Shown in pieces: positions 1 through 9,940 of a stretch of DNA of 64,000 bases. This stretch comes from Limnoperna fortunei (Eukaryota > Mollusca > Bivalvia > Mytilida > Modiolidae), in the NCBI GenBank assembly GCA_944474755.1, contig OX104116.1:10109547-10173546 (forward strand), read 5' to 3'. The notes under the pieces were generated by a model, which was given only the letters and a program-made list of their open reading frames with translations, did not search any database and was not told the origin of the DNA. Every line of letters starts with the position of its first letter. Within the stretch, counting starts at the first letter, position 1. The translations under genes and the position numbers were made by a program.

Positions 1-2299
1 ATCACAAGACTGACTTTTGCCATTGGAAGTGTTGTTGGGCTTCGCAATCTTTGCTCGTACCATTAATATGCGGAGACTTAGGTTGTTTAAACAGCCATGG
101 GCAGGGGGCTCTGGAAAGCTTGGGATTTTTCAATGTTTCAATGTTTACGAATGCTGCTAAACGTGTTTTTCAAACAAGGATGGTAAGTTAGTACGCATTC
201 CTTTGTTTCTTTATATTGAAGAAGGTACTCGATGTATGCTGTGCTATTTGAGAATTTTGATGTTATTTTTTTGTACCCACTTCTTCTAAAGTGACATTTT
301 TATTTCCTTAGTCTCTTTTTAAAGGAATCATCGCTGGAAAAGATATATATAAGAGCTTGACTATAATTAATGCTCTTTGTTACATGTAGATGATGACATT
401 TACTAGGTAAAAGGTATTGGTTTGTGTCTGTTGGTTTGGAATACAGATTAGTGGACAGTTCACCATTTGCGAATAAATAGCTGGAAACATCGAGGAAACA
501 TATACGAGATTTCAAAAGTAAATTTGAAAGAGGGAAAGATGTGTAATCCTTCATCAGTATGTATCCACTTCATATCAAAATCATCAATAAACCTGTACCA
601 AGTTGCGGTTTATCAATAGACGATTGGAGTAGTTCTTTTTCCAATTTACTCGTATGTTAGCATTTGATGGAGCCATCTTAGTTCACATAGCTGTTCCATT
701 TATTTGCAAGAAATGTGAGCATTGCGACTAAACATGCAGTCGGAGGATCTTTGACTGAACGAGTGTCCCAGACCTCTCTGCATGAGGAATGTTAGTGTAG
801 AGAGAGGTGACCAGAGTGGTACCCGGTGGAGGGAATTCAGATCATCTGTAGATAATCGGTGGTGTCCTTCACGAATGATGGAAGTGATTCAACATGTGGT
901 CGTAGATAGTAATCCACAAATTCAGAATTTTTTTTGGCGCTGGCCGTAAGCTGAGATTATAGGTCTACTTGGGTTGTTATGTTTGTGAATTTTAGGAAGA
1001 AGGTGGAATCTGCCAGCTTTCGGAATGCGTGGTGTAAGGTATTCGAGAGTTTATCATCAGTATAGCCTAAAGTGTTCATTTTGGTTAATTCCTTAGTTAT
1101 TTATTACTGAATTTCTCTGTCGGGGTCCTCTTCTAATTTCATATAAAACCGGTCATCATTCAGTTCACGTTCAGCTTGTCGAATATAGACAGATTTGTCC
1201 ATACCCACAACCGCACTTCCCTTGCCTACTGGTTTGATATCTATTTCTTCATTTGACCTTAAGTTATTTGAGGCAGTTTTTCGTCAGAGAGAGATTGTCA
1301 AAATTGTTAGTATAAGATTCAACTTTGCTAAGTATTTCTGCTTTAAAGTTGTCGCCCCGTGCAGGATCCGGGTGGCTAAAAGAATAGACCGCAGTCGCGC
1401 TAGCTTGTCGTAAAAGGCGACTAAATAGCGCCCAGTACCCTGACCGGCGTGTCAGGTCCGTTTGCCTAAAGACCGACTGGGATGTGTGCCCCAGGTGGTT
1501 GAATGGGGTACCCCTGGCAAGCTGGGGCTGTCAGGCCATAATACGGAAAACCTGACCGCAAACCATATTAGTGCACCGTGTTGGGAAAAATGCCACGTTA
1601 CTCGCACGTTAAAGAACGCTGCTGTAGTATTCGCTATGAGTAGGGATTTCGATCCCGCTACAGGAGGCTAAATTGCCCGACCCTATCCATCCTCCCATTT
1701 GCCAGTGGCAATCTAAAATCCGTTTCCCCTATTTTTCCTTGTGTCCCATCCCATTTTCATTCATCATCATTTCATGTTCATTTTATCATCCATTTCATGT
1801 TCATCGCCTGAATATAGCTGAAATATTGCTGCTCGGGCGTTAAACACCATTAATCAATCAATCAATTAAAGTTGTCTATATATGACATTGTGTTCTTACT
1901 AGGTTTGGGAACCCATTCACTTTTTGACAAATCTATATTTGGTATCTCTTTCATTGGAATTCCCTTCACAACCTTCCTCTTCTTTTTTGGAAGCAAATGT
2001 TCTTTAATTGTGAAGCTTTCAAAATAATCCAATTCCTTAGATAGTTTAGTTATGTTAACAGGACCAGGAACTGGACAGAAATTAAAACCCTTTGCTAGTA
2101 AAGATGTTTCAATCTCTGCAAGATGGTGACTAGAGAGGTTTACAACAGTGTTGGTTGAATGCGATTTGCGTTTGAAGCGTCTATTGCGTTTCTTTATATG
2201 CCATTGTAATGTGGTATTCTGTTGGTTAGGATTACCGTCGCGATTAAATTTTTGCCGTTGACGTTTAGAGAGGATGCAACTGGATGTTGGTGATGTCAT
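1..2299 (-). mobile_element. Penelope-like retroelement, decayed, running off the left edge
   Basis: Read on the minus strand, this is the reverse transcriptase of a Penelope-like element. 2299-1877 encodes a basic stretch and then a segment containing LSSHHLAEIETSLLAKGF and NFCPVPGP, like the start of the Penelope RT region. The palm follows after an inserted SINE. At 712-680 the motif FLQINGTAM is followed by a TGA stop (plus 683-685) where the family normally has glycine, then TKMAPSNA. The catalytic RFIDDFDMKW lies at about 597-564. 554-300 carries FLDVSSYLFANGELSTNLYS, KPTDTNQYLLPS and CHHLHVTKSINYSQAL, the conserved segment after the active site. At about 80-30 a segment NLSLRILMVRAKI resembles the region before the Cys-rich linker. 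Frameshifts and stops make it non-functional. A GIY-YIG domain, if present, lies outside the window. The family call is firm; the clade is not resolved. Confidence 0.88.
1354..1865 (+). mobile_element. SINE-A copy 1, full length, with 11-bp target duplication
   Basis: This 512-bp element starts GCCCCGTGC and ends in (atca)n. The target duplication ttaaagttgtc is seen exactly at 1343-1353 and 1866-1876. It carries the A head (a ggatccgggtggct motif and a tcgtaaaaggcgact motif), the body shared with SINE-B, and the tail gcctgaatatagctgaaat. It sits inside the Penelope-like element, so it is younger than that element. Apparent reading frames across it are chance. Confidence 0.93.
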
Positions 2300-2439
2300 T
2301 TAGACGCTTTGGGATGTTTTCATATTCCTTTTCTGTAATTCTTTCTTACATGTTTCTATGAGAATTTCAAAATCAGCGATTGGGATCTCGGGATGTCAAA
2401 TAAAGTTAAACTTAAAATCAAAGATATTTTAGATTACAA

Positions 2440-2577
2440 ATGTGTCTTATTTGTGGTTTGACTAAAGGCAAAGATAGTTTTGCATGTGTTAATTGGGATG
2501 TTTATGACCAGTTACCTCTGAGAACTAAACTTAACAAGGATGTAGAGAAAATGAAAACCCTTAACAGAGCCAACTAA
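2440..2577 (+). pseudogene. short coding-like remnant with a C-x2-C motif, unidentified
   Basis: An ATG at 2440 opens 45 codons ending at TAA 2575-2577. The product begins MCLICGLTKGKDSFACVNWD, giving a C-x2-C plus a further C-x-N-W pattern, and ends in a charged stretch, KLNKDVEKMKTLNRAN. A one-base shift upstream adds NKVKLKIKDILDYKC in another frame, so this may be a frameshifted piece of a longer protein. It lies just upstream (on the minus strand) of the Penelope-like RT but on the other strand. I cannot assign a family; it may be a transposon-derived zinc-ribbon fragment or chance. Confidence 0.3.
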
Positions 2578-2858
2578 GCTTTAATGTCTTTATTGTGGAA
2601 TTTTTATATTTTTCTGACAAGAGACAAGATCCGATATTCTTAGAAATCAAGTTTCACCTTTTGTACCAAAAATATTTTAAAAACTTAAAAGGAGGGATGA
2701 GAAAATGGCGAGATTGAAAAAATGCTCTAGTTGCCAAAGAAAATGAAACATACCAATAAACAATCAAGAAAGTAAAAACTAAAATAGCCTTTGTGAAAAG
2801 ATTAGCCAATATAGAATCTGTACATAAAGATAAAAGAAGACTTTTGGAAAAAAAGTAT

Positions 2859-3015
2859 TCTAATACGGAAAGCCTGACCGCGAACCTCAGTAGGTAACTT
2901 GTGTGGAGAATGCCACGCTCCTTGCTTTCCCGAATTGTGTTTTTGCATGTTCTTCCTGAATATAGCTGAAAAAAACAGTTCTTTGGACGTAAAGCAAAAC
3001 ATCAATCAATCAATC
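2859..3015 (+). mobile_element. SINE-B fragment, internally deleted
   Basis: It carries the block aatacggaaagcctgaccgc, then 'gccacgctccttgc', then jumps directly to the tail 'cctgaatatagctgaaa' and caatcaatcaatca. The middle of the element is missing. Plus orientation. Confidence 0.75.
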
Positions 3016-4683
3016 ACTTTAATGTCAATGGCATGACAAAATTACAGATAACATTAACTGAATGTTGTGTGAGTTAATACAACGTAAATAATGTTAAGTG
3101 TAGAATATTACATCTAGCTGGTAGAAAAACTTTATGTTATTAATACAAGCAAAAAGGGAATAGTTGCTTCGATGCTAAAATATAAAAATGATTTGCCAGA
3201 TGCGACTGAAAATTTGGTTATAAAAGCAACTTCATAACTTCTATAACAATTTCAATAATATTATGTTACTCTCTAGATAAAAAGACAATGTCATTAGGCT
3301 ACAAGAAGTGAATAGTGTGAATACTTCATCATTGCATGTCTGTCTTCTGTAAAAAGAAAGTATTGAACATTTGGGAAGGTCTGCCCATGATTAATTAGAA
3401 ATAGTCTCTAGAGTTGTTTTGTCCACAATGTCAGGTTAAGGTTTGTGAAACCTGTTTTTTTTTAAAACTCGTAGAATTTGCACAAATTTCTTTCATGACA
3501 AGGTAAATAAATGAGGCACACTAAATTCTATCAAAAATCAAATAGTAAATACTTTTTTTTATTTCTTCATATATTTGTAGGTAAATGTTTAACGATTTTT
3601 ATGGGAAAAGTATGGTGAACGTAGATATCCATTTGCATTTGAAAGGTAAGATAGTGGTTCATCTAGCCTAACAAGAACCGTTAGTAAGACACTTACGGTA
3701 CATAGTCGTGAACAATCAAGAGTATGTCAACGTGTGTTGGTCAACTAAAAGAGAAGTATATAAGAAATGAAATTCTTATATTTAGAGGCTATATATTGTA
3801 TATCGTTTTTATTCAACTGGTGATACCTACCACAATGTATTATATAGTTAATCCACGTGATCTTTTAAAAAGCATTACATTTGATGTAAAATCAAACGCA
3901 TGTTAAAGTGACTTAAGAGCTCTTGGTTTTATCAGGAACCTATAAATCAACGTGACTTGAATCTAACGATATCGCATACATTTCCATACTTTGCCACTAC
4001 GACACGGATATGATCGCAATTATGGCTTTCATGAGACGTTGTACCGTTAAAATTGCATTTGCGTAAAAATGCAAGTGTGCAAGTCTACAAGTCTCTTCTG
4101 GTGTTAACATTTAAGTTAACTATTTTCCGATTCGCTGTGGCTTTCAATAAATACCTTTAATTATTTTGTATAGACATATTTTCAGTTTTTAGGATATAAT
4201 AATCCCTGATCTAGCGTATTTTATCACTTTACAGTTTATTATACAAGAAGACGCGACGATAAAAATTACCGTAACATCGTTGAAGTTCGTTACGATATAT
4301 AGTGGTTAATATGTTGTCAAATTTGATACTATTTTTTACTGTAAATTAAATTAGTTTTAGAAGCCATGTATCGTTGTTCATTTTAAATATAAGAAATTTT
4401 TTTCAATATGTTTGCTCAAATAGTTCAAAGTTGCTAATATTTCAAGTGTTCAAGATCACAATAAATCACATATATATTTTCAAGTGTACAGTAAACAAAA
4501 ATAAAACTAGCAATTTAATGTAATTTCCAAAAAGAGGTTAAAAAAGCAAATTCAAATTGTCAATTTTAAATTTGCATAACAGTAGAATTTAAAAGTTGCT
4601 TTTTCAGTCTGGTCTGAACCAATTTTAGTAGTGAATTGGTCGATTTTGAGCTAAAACGCAATTCCTGGTATTAGTTATGGGTA
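3016..4683. other. AT-rich stretch with no recognised feature
   Basis: Short unconnected reading frames only, with no splice-bounded coding signal and no repeat shared with the rest of the window that I could see. Confidence 0.6.
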
Positions 4684-6112
4684 TATGCATAAAAGTTAGG
4701 CAGCCCCTAGTTTTTGTTCAAGTCATACATATTCGAACATCTTTGGACCAATATTGGTCTGCCATTCGTTTGTAATTTGTATAGCAATCAAAAATATGCA
4801 TTGTTGGGAACAACGAAACATTATTTAAAAAAAACTCATTATTTTATTTACATATAATTTCATCAAAATATGGATGGTCTTTGCTCTTTCATGTAGTCTT
4901 TAAAAAGTATTGTCACTGAACGCTCCAAACTGTTATTTAATTATCCAATTCCATGATTCACACTTGAAAACGTCCATCATAAACACCAAATTGATAAGTA
5001 GCCGTCGAAGAGTCAATATCGGGTATATTCACGGTTAGCATGAGTGACTGCTGCAACCCTGCGTCACATACTGTCAGTAAGGCGTCTAATTTTTTGAAGC
5101 TTTATCTGTCGCATTTCCGGTGTAACTGACCTTCTAAATGTTGCAAGTTATGCGGAGGAGGATCCTGAGCTTGTAATCGCCTACCCAATTGATCCAAAAA
5201 TGCTCTATTGGGTTAAGATCTGGACTTCTTGCAGGCCAAATGATTGATTAGTCACAGCTTCGTTCTCCAGATATGCCCTTTCTGCGCTCGAACGATGAGA
5301 TCTAGCGTTGTCATCCTTGAAAACAAGTTTTGACCCTAACTGGTGGTTTTCAAAATGAGACATAACTACAGGTCCCAGGTATTCTTTTCGCCATTAAGGT
5401 TGCCATTGATTGTTGATACCAGATCCAGTTTGTAATCATGTGAGATAAAGCCTCACACCATAACTGAGACCCCACTAAAAGGCCCTGTTAGAACGATGTT
5501 TAATGGCGTGTTAGCTGTGTTTTGATGCCTACAAACACTGGTCCGCCCATGAGTTACATGGAGTAAAAATCTGCTCTCATCTAACCAGTGTATTATTCGC
5601 CAGGTACTAAGGTTCCATTGTTTTCCTGCTCTTCAGCAAGAGCAGGCCAACCTATCCCTGCGATGGCGATCATCAAGCATTCTGCGTTTAATGACTCCCC
5701 TTGACCTCTATTCTGCAGATTTAGTGATAGCTAAGTTGACGTCTTACTGCCTTGTAAGAAATACCAGTGAAATGCTTGCCGATGATTTGCCATCTCTCTG
5801 CTTCTTATATCCGCCTTCGTGCCATGCGTACTTTGAATGATTGTCAATTGGAAATTCGGATTGAAATACCAATATGTTGCACGAAAAAATAGTGCACTTT
5901 GGACGTGATAAAGGGAGCAAGCTTCACGTGAACAGAAAACTGCGCTTGATCAAACTTTCACACCTCAAAGCTTACATTTTTGTAACTGTACATTAAAAAA
6001 TAAATAGTATTGAGGAATTAATACTGACCAAAAATCATCAAAATTTAACTTTATTTACAATAAACGAAGAACAAAAATATTCGGGGGTTGCTTAACTTTT
6101 TTTCCAGGTGTA
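4684..6112 (-). mobile_element. Tc1/mariner-like DNA transposon, inactive
   Basis: Related inverted ends flank the element. The left end (4684-4719) reads aaaagttaggcagcccc then tttttgttc. The right end, read inward from 6112, has aaaagttaagcaaccccc then tttttgttc. TA dinucleotides border both. Between them the minus strand encodes a broken Tc1 transposase: WLDESR at 5587-5571 (first Asp), DNARSHRSSAERAY from about 5312 (second Asp), and WPARSPDLNPIEHFW then DQLGRRLQ around 5235-5180 (third acidic residue, about 35 codons later). Frameshifts and stops break the frame, and the N-terminal helix-turn-helix region before about 5830 is not recognisable. Catalytic triad order and spacing fit DD34/35E transposases. 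The element is non-autonomous now. Confidence 0.88.
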
Positions 6113-6600
6113 TACATTTCAGTTACATCTAAAGCCCTAACTATTGTTTTATGTTTGTAACCAGTGTTTATGAAATACACTTAATATATGTAAAAACTTA
6201 TATTTTTATGGCTGTCTTGAATTAGTTTATGATACGAATTGGTAGGATTTACAATAAAAAACCAACTTTTGTTTTTCATTTTGGATAAAAATCTATAGTT
6301 ATATCTGTTAGTAATATGTAAAGCAAGTGATTAATGTTTTTCTTCAGTTTTATGAAATATTACTTATGAAAAGAATAAAACTTGCATTTTTACGACTATT
6401 TTAAACTAGGTTCTGATACAAAAGTGGTAGAATTTGTAATAAAAAATCAAGTCTTGTTATTAATGTTGTATAAAAATCTTAAGTTACAATCGCTAGTTCT
6501 ATGTCAAGTAAATGATTCATGTTTTACCAGCTTTTTATGAAATATTGCTTTATATAGGTAAAAACTTAAATTTTGTATGGCTGTATATAAAGTAATTTCA
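6113..6600. repeat. ~183-bp tandem repeat, about 2.7 divergent units
   Basis: The marker 'tatgaaata' followed by a gtaaaaactt-like motif recurs at about 6170, 6352 and 6537 (spacing 182 and 185). The interval between markers is also conserved: ggtaggatttacaataaaaa against ggtagaatttgtaataaaaa, then a 'ggataaaaatc'-type motif. The array begins at the right end of the Tc1-like element. Confidence 0.75.
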
Positions 6601-7706
6601 ACTTTGCTTGGCATTTAACAACTATTATTATTTTACGAATGCGTCACATTAAATGACATTTTTGCCACATATTATATTTGTATACCTTTTTATAATTATG
6701 ACTTGATCTAGCAAGTGTTATCAGTTTCCTCAAATTTGCTATTTTTTATATTTTCTTTAATTGCTGTGCATTTTCCATGTTAAATTTCAATATAATTAAC
6801 ATTTTTAATAAGTATTGTCGTTTTGATTAAAATTATGATTAATTATAGATTATCGTTTTTTATTTAATACAAATTAAATTATGCTTGTGATTCATTCATT
6901 TTTTACAAAATGCTAATAGAATTTGAGATACTTATTATTATTTTGTATTTCTAAATTTGTTAAATTGTAAATGTAAATACCAATCCAATTTAAATTAGTT
7001 ACACATACTCCCCTTTGTTATTTTCGCTGCTTGGAAGCATTGTCAATAGAAACTAGGGGAGCAATTGAGAAATTTACAAGTAATTTTCATGAGATTGAGT
7101 AAATGCAAGCAGTCTTGCATTTGCATGAGCAGTACTTATTTTGAAAGTTGGTTCAGGCTTAAATTGAAAAAAATATGGCATGTATGTTACATTAAATGAT
7201 ACACCGCCAAGTTGCATTGTTTTTTATATTAATGAACACATTTTACTGAAATACAAATCAGCCCAATAGTACCAGCTGAGCATGATAACAGTCCGTCTCA
7301 GAAGACAATTTTTACTCTGACCTTGGATCTAAGTTTCATAACTGCACGTGGGATTGTGCAGACAATTCAACTTCATTTACATTTGATAGTACTTAACAGC
7401 TGTGCAAAGTTTTAATAAAATCAGTTGTTTAAAGTAATCTTTTGAAATAAACCAACTTTTTACATTTTTTAATTACTCCCAAACAACAACAGAGATTGAT
7501 CTTAAATTTATAATACTTAACGGCTGTCCAATGTTTAAGCAAAATCTGTTCACGTGTATTCTAGTTATCATTTGGACAACGTCAACTGATGACCAAACAA
7601 GTTAACATCTGGAAACCACCAACAGTTGATCTCAAAAATAGAATTGGACAAAGTAGACAACTACAGATTGAATTGTGCTAAAAATTGAACTGGATCTTCA
7701 TTTTAA
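6601..7706. other. AT-rich DNA with a weak ~125-bp direct repeat
   Basis: No gene recognised. aatacttaacggctgt at about 7510 repeats a tacttaacagctgt segment at about 7388. The neighbouring 'aaaatc(a/t)gtt' also repeats. Confidence 0.45.
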
Positions 7707-8909
7707 AGTATTAACCAATATGGATTCAGACAAGGGCGAAGTACCCTAGATCATCTGGTGCGTTTCGAAAGATACATAAGAAACGCATTTGCCAAAAATA
7801 AACATGTTGTGTCGATCTTATTCGATCTAAAAAGCTTACAACACAACATGGAAGTATGGCATTTTAAAAGGTCTTTTGATACGGGGTTGAAAGGAAGACT
7901 TCCTACCTTCAATTCTAATTTTTTGTCTGATAGAGAATTTAAAGTTCGTGTAAATTCTACTCTGTCTGACCCGTTTGAATAAGAAATGGGTGTTCCTCAA
8001 GGTAGCATCCTCTCTGTTACTTTATTCAGTATTAAAATTATTAGTCTTGCTCAAGTCTTGAAAGATAATATTGATGGTTCTTTGTATGTTGACGATTTTC
8101 TTATTTGTTATCGAGGAAAAAACATTATTAATATTGAACGTCAACTACAGTTATGTTTGAATAGAATAGAAAAATGGGCAAGGGAGAATGGTTTTAAATT
8201 CTCCACTGCAAAAACTGTTGGCATGCATTTTTGTAACAAAAGAAAAATGCATCCAAATCCCGAACTTACATTATATAATAATCCTATAAAAATTGTGAAA
8301 GAAACAACTTTTTTTGGTTTAATATTCGTTTCGAAGCTCACCTTTCTTCCCCATATCAAAATGTTACAAAATAAATGCCTAAAGGCAATAGATATTTTAA
8401 AAGTCGTAGCCAGTACCGACTGGGGTGCTGAGTGCGACGTTTTACTTAATCTATATAGATCGCTGGTTTTATCTAAATTGGATTATGGTTGTTTCATTTA
8501 TGGTTCTGCTCGCAAGTCATATGTCAAAATCCTTGATACTATACACCATCAAGGATTGCGACTATGCCTTGGAGCTTTCATAACCACACCTGTTGAGTGT
8601 TTATATGTAGAAGCAGGCGAGCCTTCCTTGTATCAAAGAAGAATAAATCTCGCTTTGCAATATGCAACCAAATTAAAGGCAGATCCTGGCAACCCCGCCC
8701 ACGACTGTGTTTTCAAACCTCTATATCAAAACATTTTCGAAAAACATCCAAACAAAATTCAGCCTTTTGGCCTCCGAATTAAATCTCATTTGGACAGCTC
8801 TGGTATCAATTTAGATGAAATTGCTGCAATCGAAATTCCGCATAATCCCCGGTGGTTAAACCCCAAACCGATATTTATTTATGATCTGAGAAAACAAACC
8901 ATTTATTAA
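7707..8909 (+). pseudogene. LINE ORF2 fragment: reverse transcriptase, one in-frame stop
   Basis: The frame is open from about 7710 to 8909 apart from one TAA at 7980-7982, immediately before EMGVPQGSIL. The related copy near 58515 has CAA at this position, so a single C-to-T change explains the break. Motifs in order: GFRQGRSTLDHL, SILFDLKSLQH (normally a D-x-x-K-A-Y-D active-site motif, here altered), GVPQGSIL, the catalytic LYVDDF at about 8083-8100, and FKFSTAKTVGMHF. The thumb region follows, with LSKLDYGCFIYGSARKSY and YVEAGEPSLYQRR. The first catalytic motif is degraded and the second aspartate pair is intact. It would copy LINE (and SINE) RNA at a nicked target site. Not functional as it stands. 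Confidence 0.88.
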
Positions 8910-8929
8910 TACAACAACATTATGCAGAA

Positions 8930-9776
8930 ATTAAATCTTGTTACCCTGACTATAGTACTATTTACACAGACGGGTCAAAAGACGGTGATAAAGTCGCCTC
9001 TGCGGAGAGCGTGTTGAAACTCGCGGCCTTCCGTCTGCCTTATCTGTATTTACAGCAGGGGCGCAAGCTATTCTTCTTGCGATGAAAATAGTTGCTTCGT
9101 CTGACGAATGCAAATTTATTGTCTGCTCCGATTCCCTGTCTTGTCTACTGGCTATTGAAAATTTTTAAATAAAAAATCTTTACTTTTTAAAAATTATTCA
9201 AATCTACAAATCTCTTGTTGCTTTGGGAAAAGAGATTATCTTCTTCTGGATTCCTAGTCATGTCGGAATCCGTGGAAACACAGTCGTGGATCAGGAGGCT
9301 AAAATGCATTAAAGGATACTATCATTAACGGTAATATTCCTTTTACCGATTTTAAAGCGTTGATTTTTAAATATATTTCTAATTTGTGGCAGAGTGGTTG
9401 GGATCTCCAAGTTTATAATAAACTTCATGAGATTCAGCCACTACTGCACACAAATAATTTTAAATGTTTTAGTGGTCGAAGAGACCAAGTTGTTTTAACA
9501 AGATGTCGTCTTGGTCATACCAGGACGACACATAGTTATATTTTAAACAATGAGCCACGACCCGAATGTGTGCCATGCAACAGTCCATACACCATTAAGC
9601 ATGTCTTGATGGACTGTGTGGACAAGGCCCACATTAGGGAACGTTTCTATAGTGCAGATACGTATTTTAATTTATATAAAACTGTCACAGGCGACACAAT
9701 TTTAAAGTTTTTAAAAGAAATTAATTTATTTTATTTAACTGTTAATTGTGATACTTCATATTTTTTATTGTTTTAA
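8930..9776 (+). pseudogene. LINE ORF2 fragment: RNase H and Cys/His C-terminal domain
   Basis: This continues the RT fragment after a frameshift. RNase H signatures are IYTDGSKDG at about 8970, FTAGAQAILLAM at about 9050, VCSDSLSCLLAIE at about 9125 and FWIPSHVGIRGNTVVDQEAK at about 9247-9303. The glutamate expected in the second motif (usually TAE) is glycine here, so catalysis would be lost. From 9360 a 138-codon frame carries RCRLGHTRTTHSYIL and ECVPCNSPYTIKHVLMDC, a C-x2-C...H...C pattern typical of the end of I-type ORF2 proteins. Stops and shifts interrupt the region between 9166 and 9360. Confidence 0.83.
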
Positions 9777-9882
9777 CTACCATTTTTATCTGTGTATATT
9801 CTCATATTATTGTATGAGATCACGTTTTAGTATAAAAAGGAGGCATGGCGTTGTTCTAATTTAAAAGTTATAATTTTCACGT

Positions 9883-9940
9883 CCTGAATATAGCTGAAAT
9901 ATTGCTTGCTGAACGTTAAACATCAATCAATCAATCAATC
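9883..9940 (+). other. LINE 3' tail shared with SINEs
   Basis: The LINE ends with gtcctgaatatagctgaaat, then attgcttgctgaacgttaaa, then catcaatcaatcaatcaatc. The same order of blocks ends SINE-A and SINE-B copies (for example 1820-1865, 17583-17635 and 52695-52756). This is the expected recognition region for the LINE reverse transcriptase. Confidence 0.88.

Larger units (their letters stand above)
7707..9940 (+). mobile_element. 5'-truncated LINE (I-superfamily-like) with RT, RNase H and SINE-type tail
   Basis: The copy starts inside the RT domain at about 7707 (NQYGFRQGRSTLDHLV) and continues through RT, an RNase H domain, a Cys-rich C-terminal domain and a 3' UTR. It ends in the tail tcctgaatatagctgaaata followed by an acgttaaac block and (atca)4 at 9883-9940. 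The missing 5' half is typical of target-primed reverse transcription. The combination of RT, RNase H and C-terminal Cys/His domain points to the I superfamily (I or Nimb type), from memory of domain order. The 3' tail is the same as that of the SINEs in this window. Confidence 0.9.

Noticed and set aside
1462..1671. Open frame repeated at 52373-52558 and 59149-59358
   Set aside because: It lies wholly within SINE-A copies; its recurrence reflects the repeat, not a gene family.
7986..8359. Minus-strand open frame over the LINE RT
   Set aside because: Antisense of a clear RT domain.
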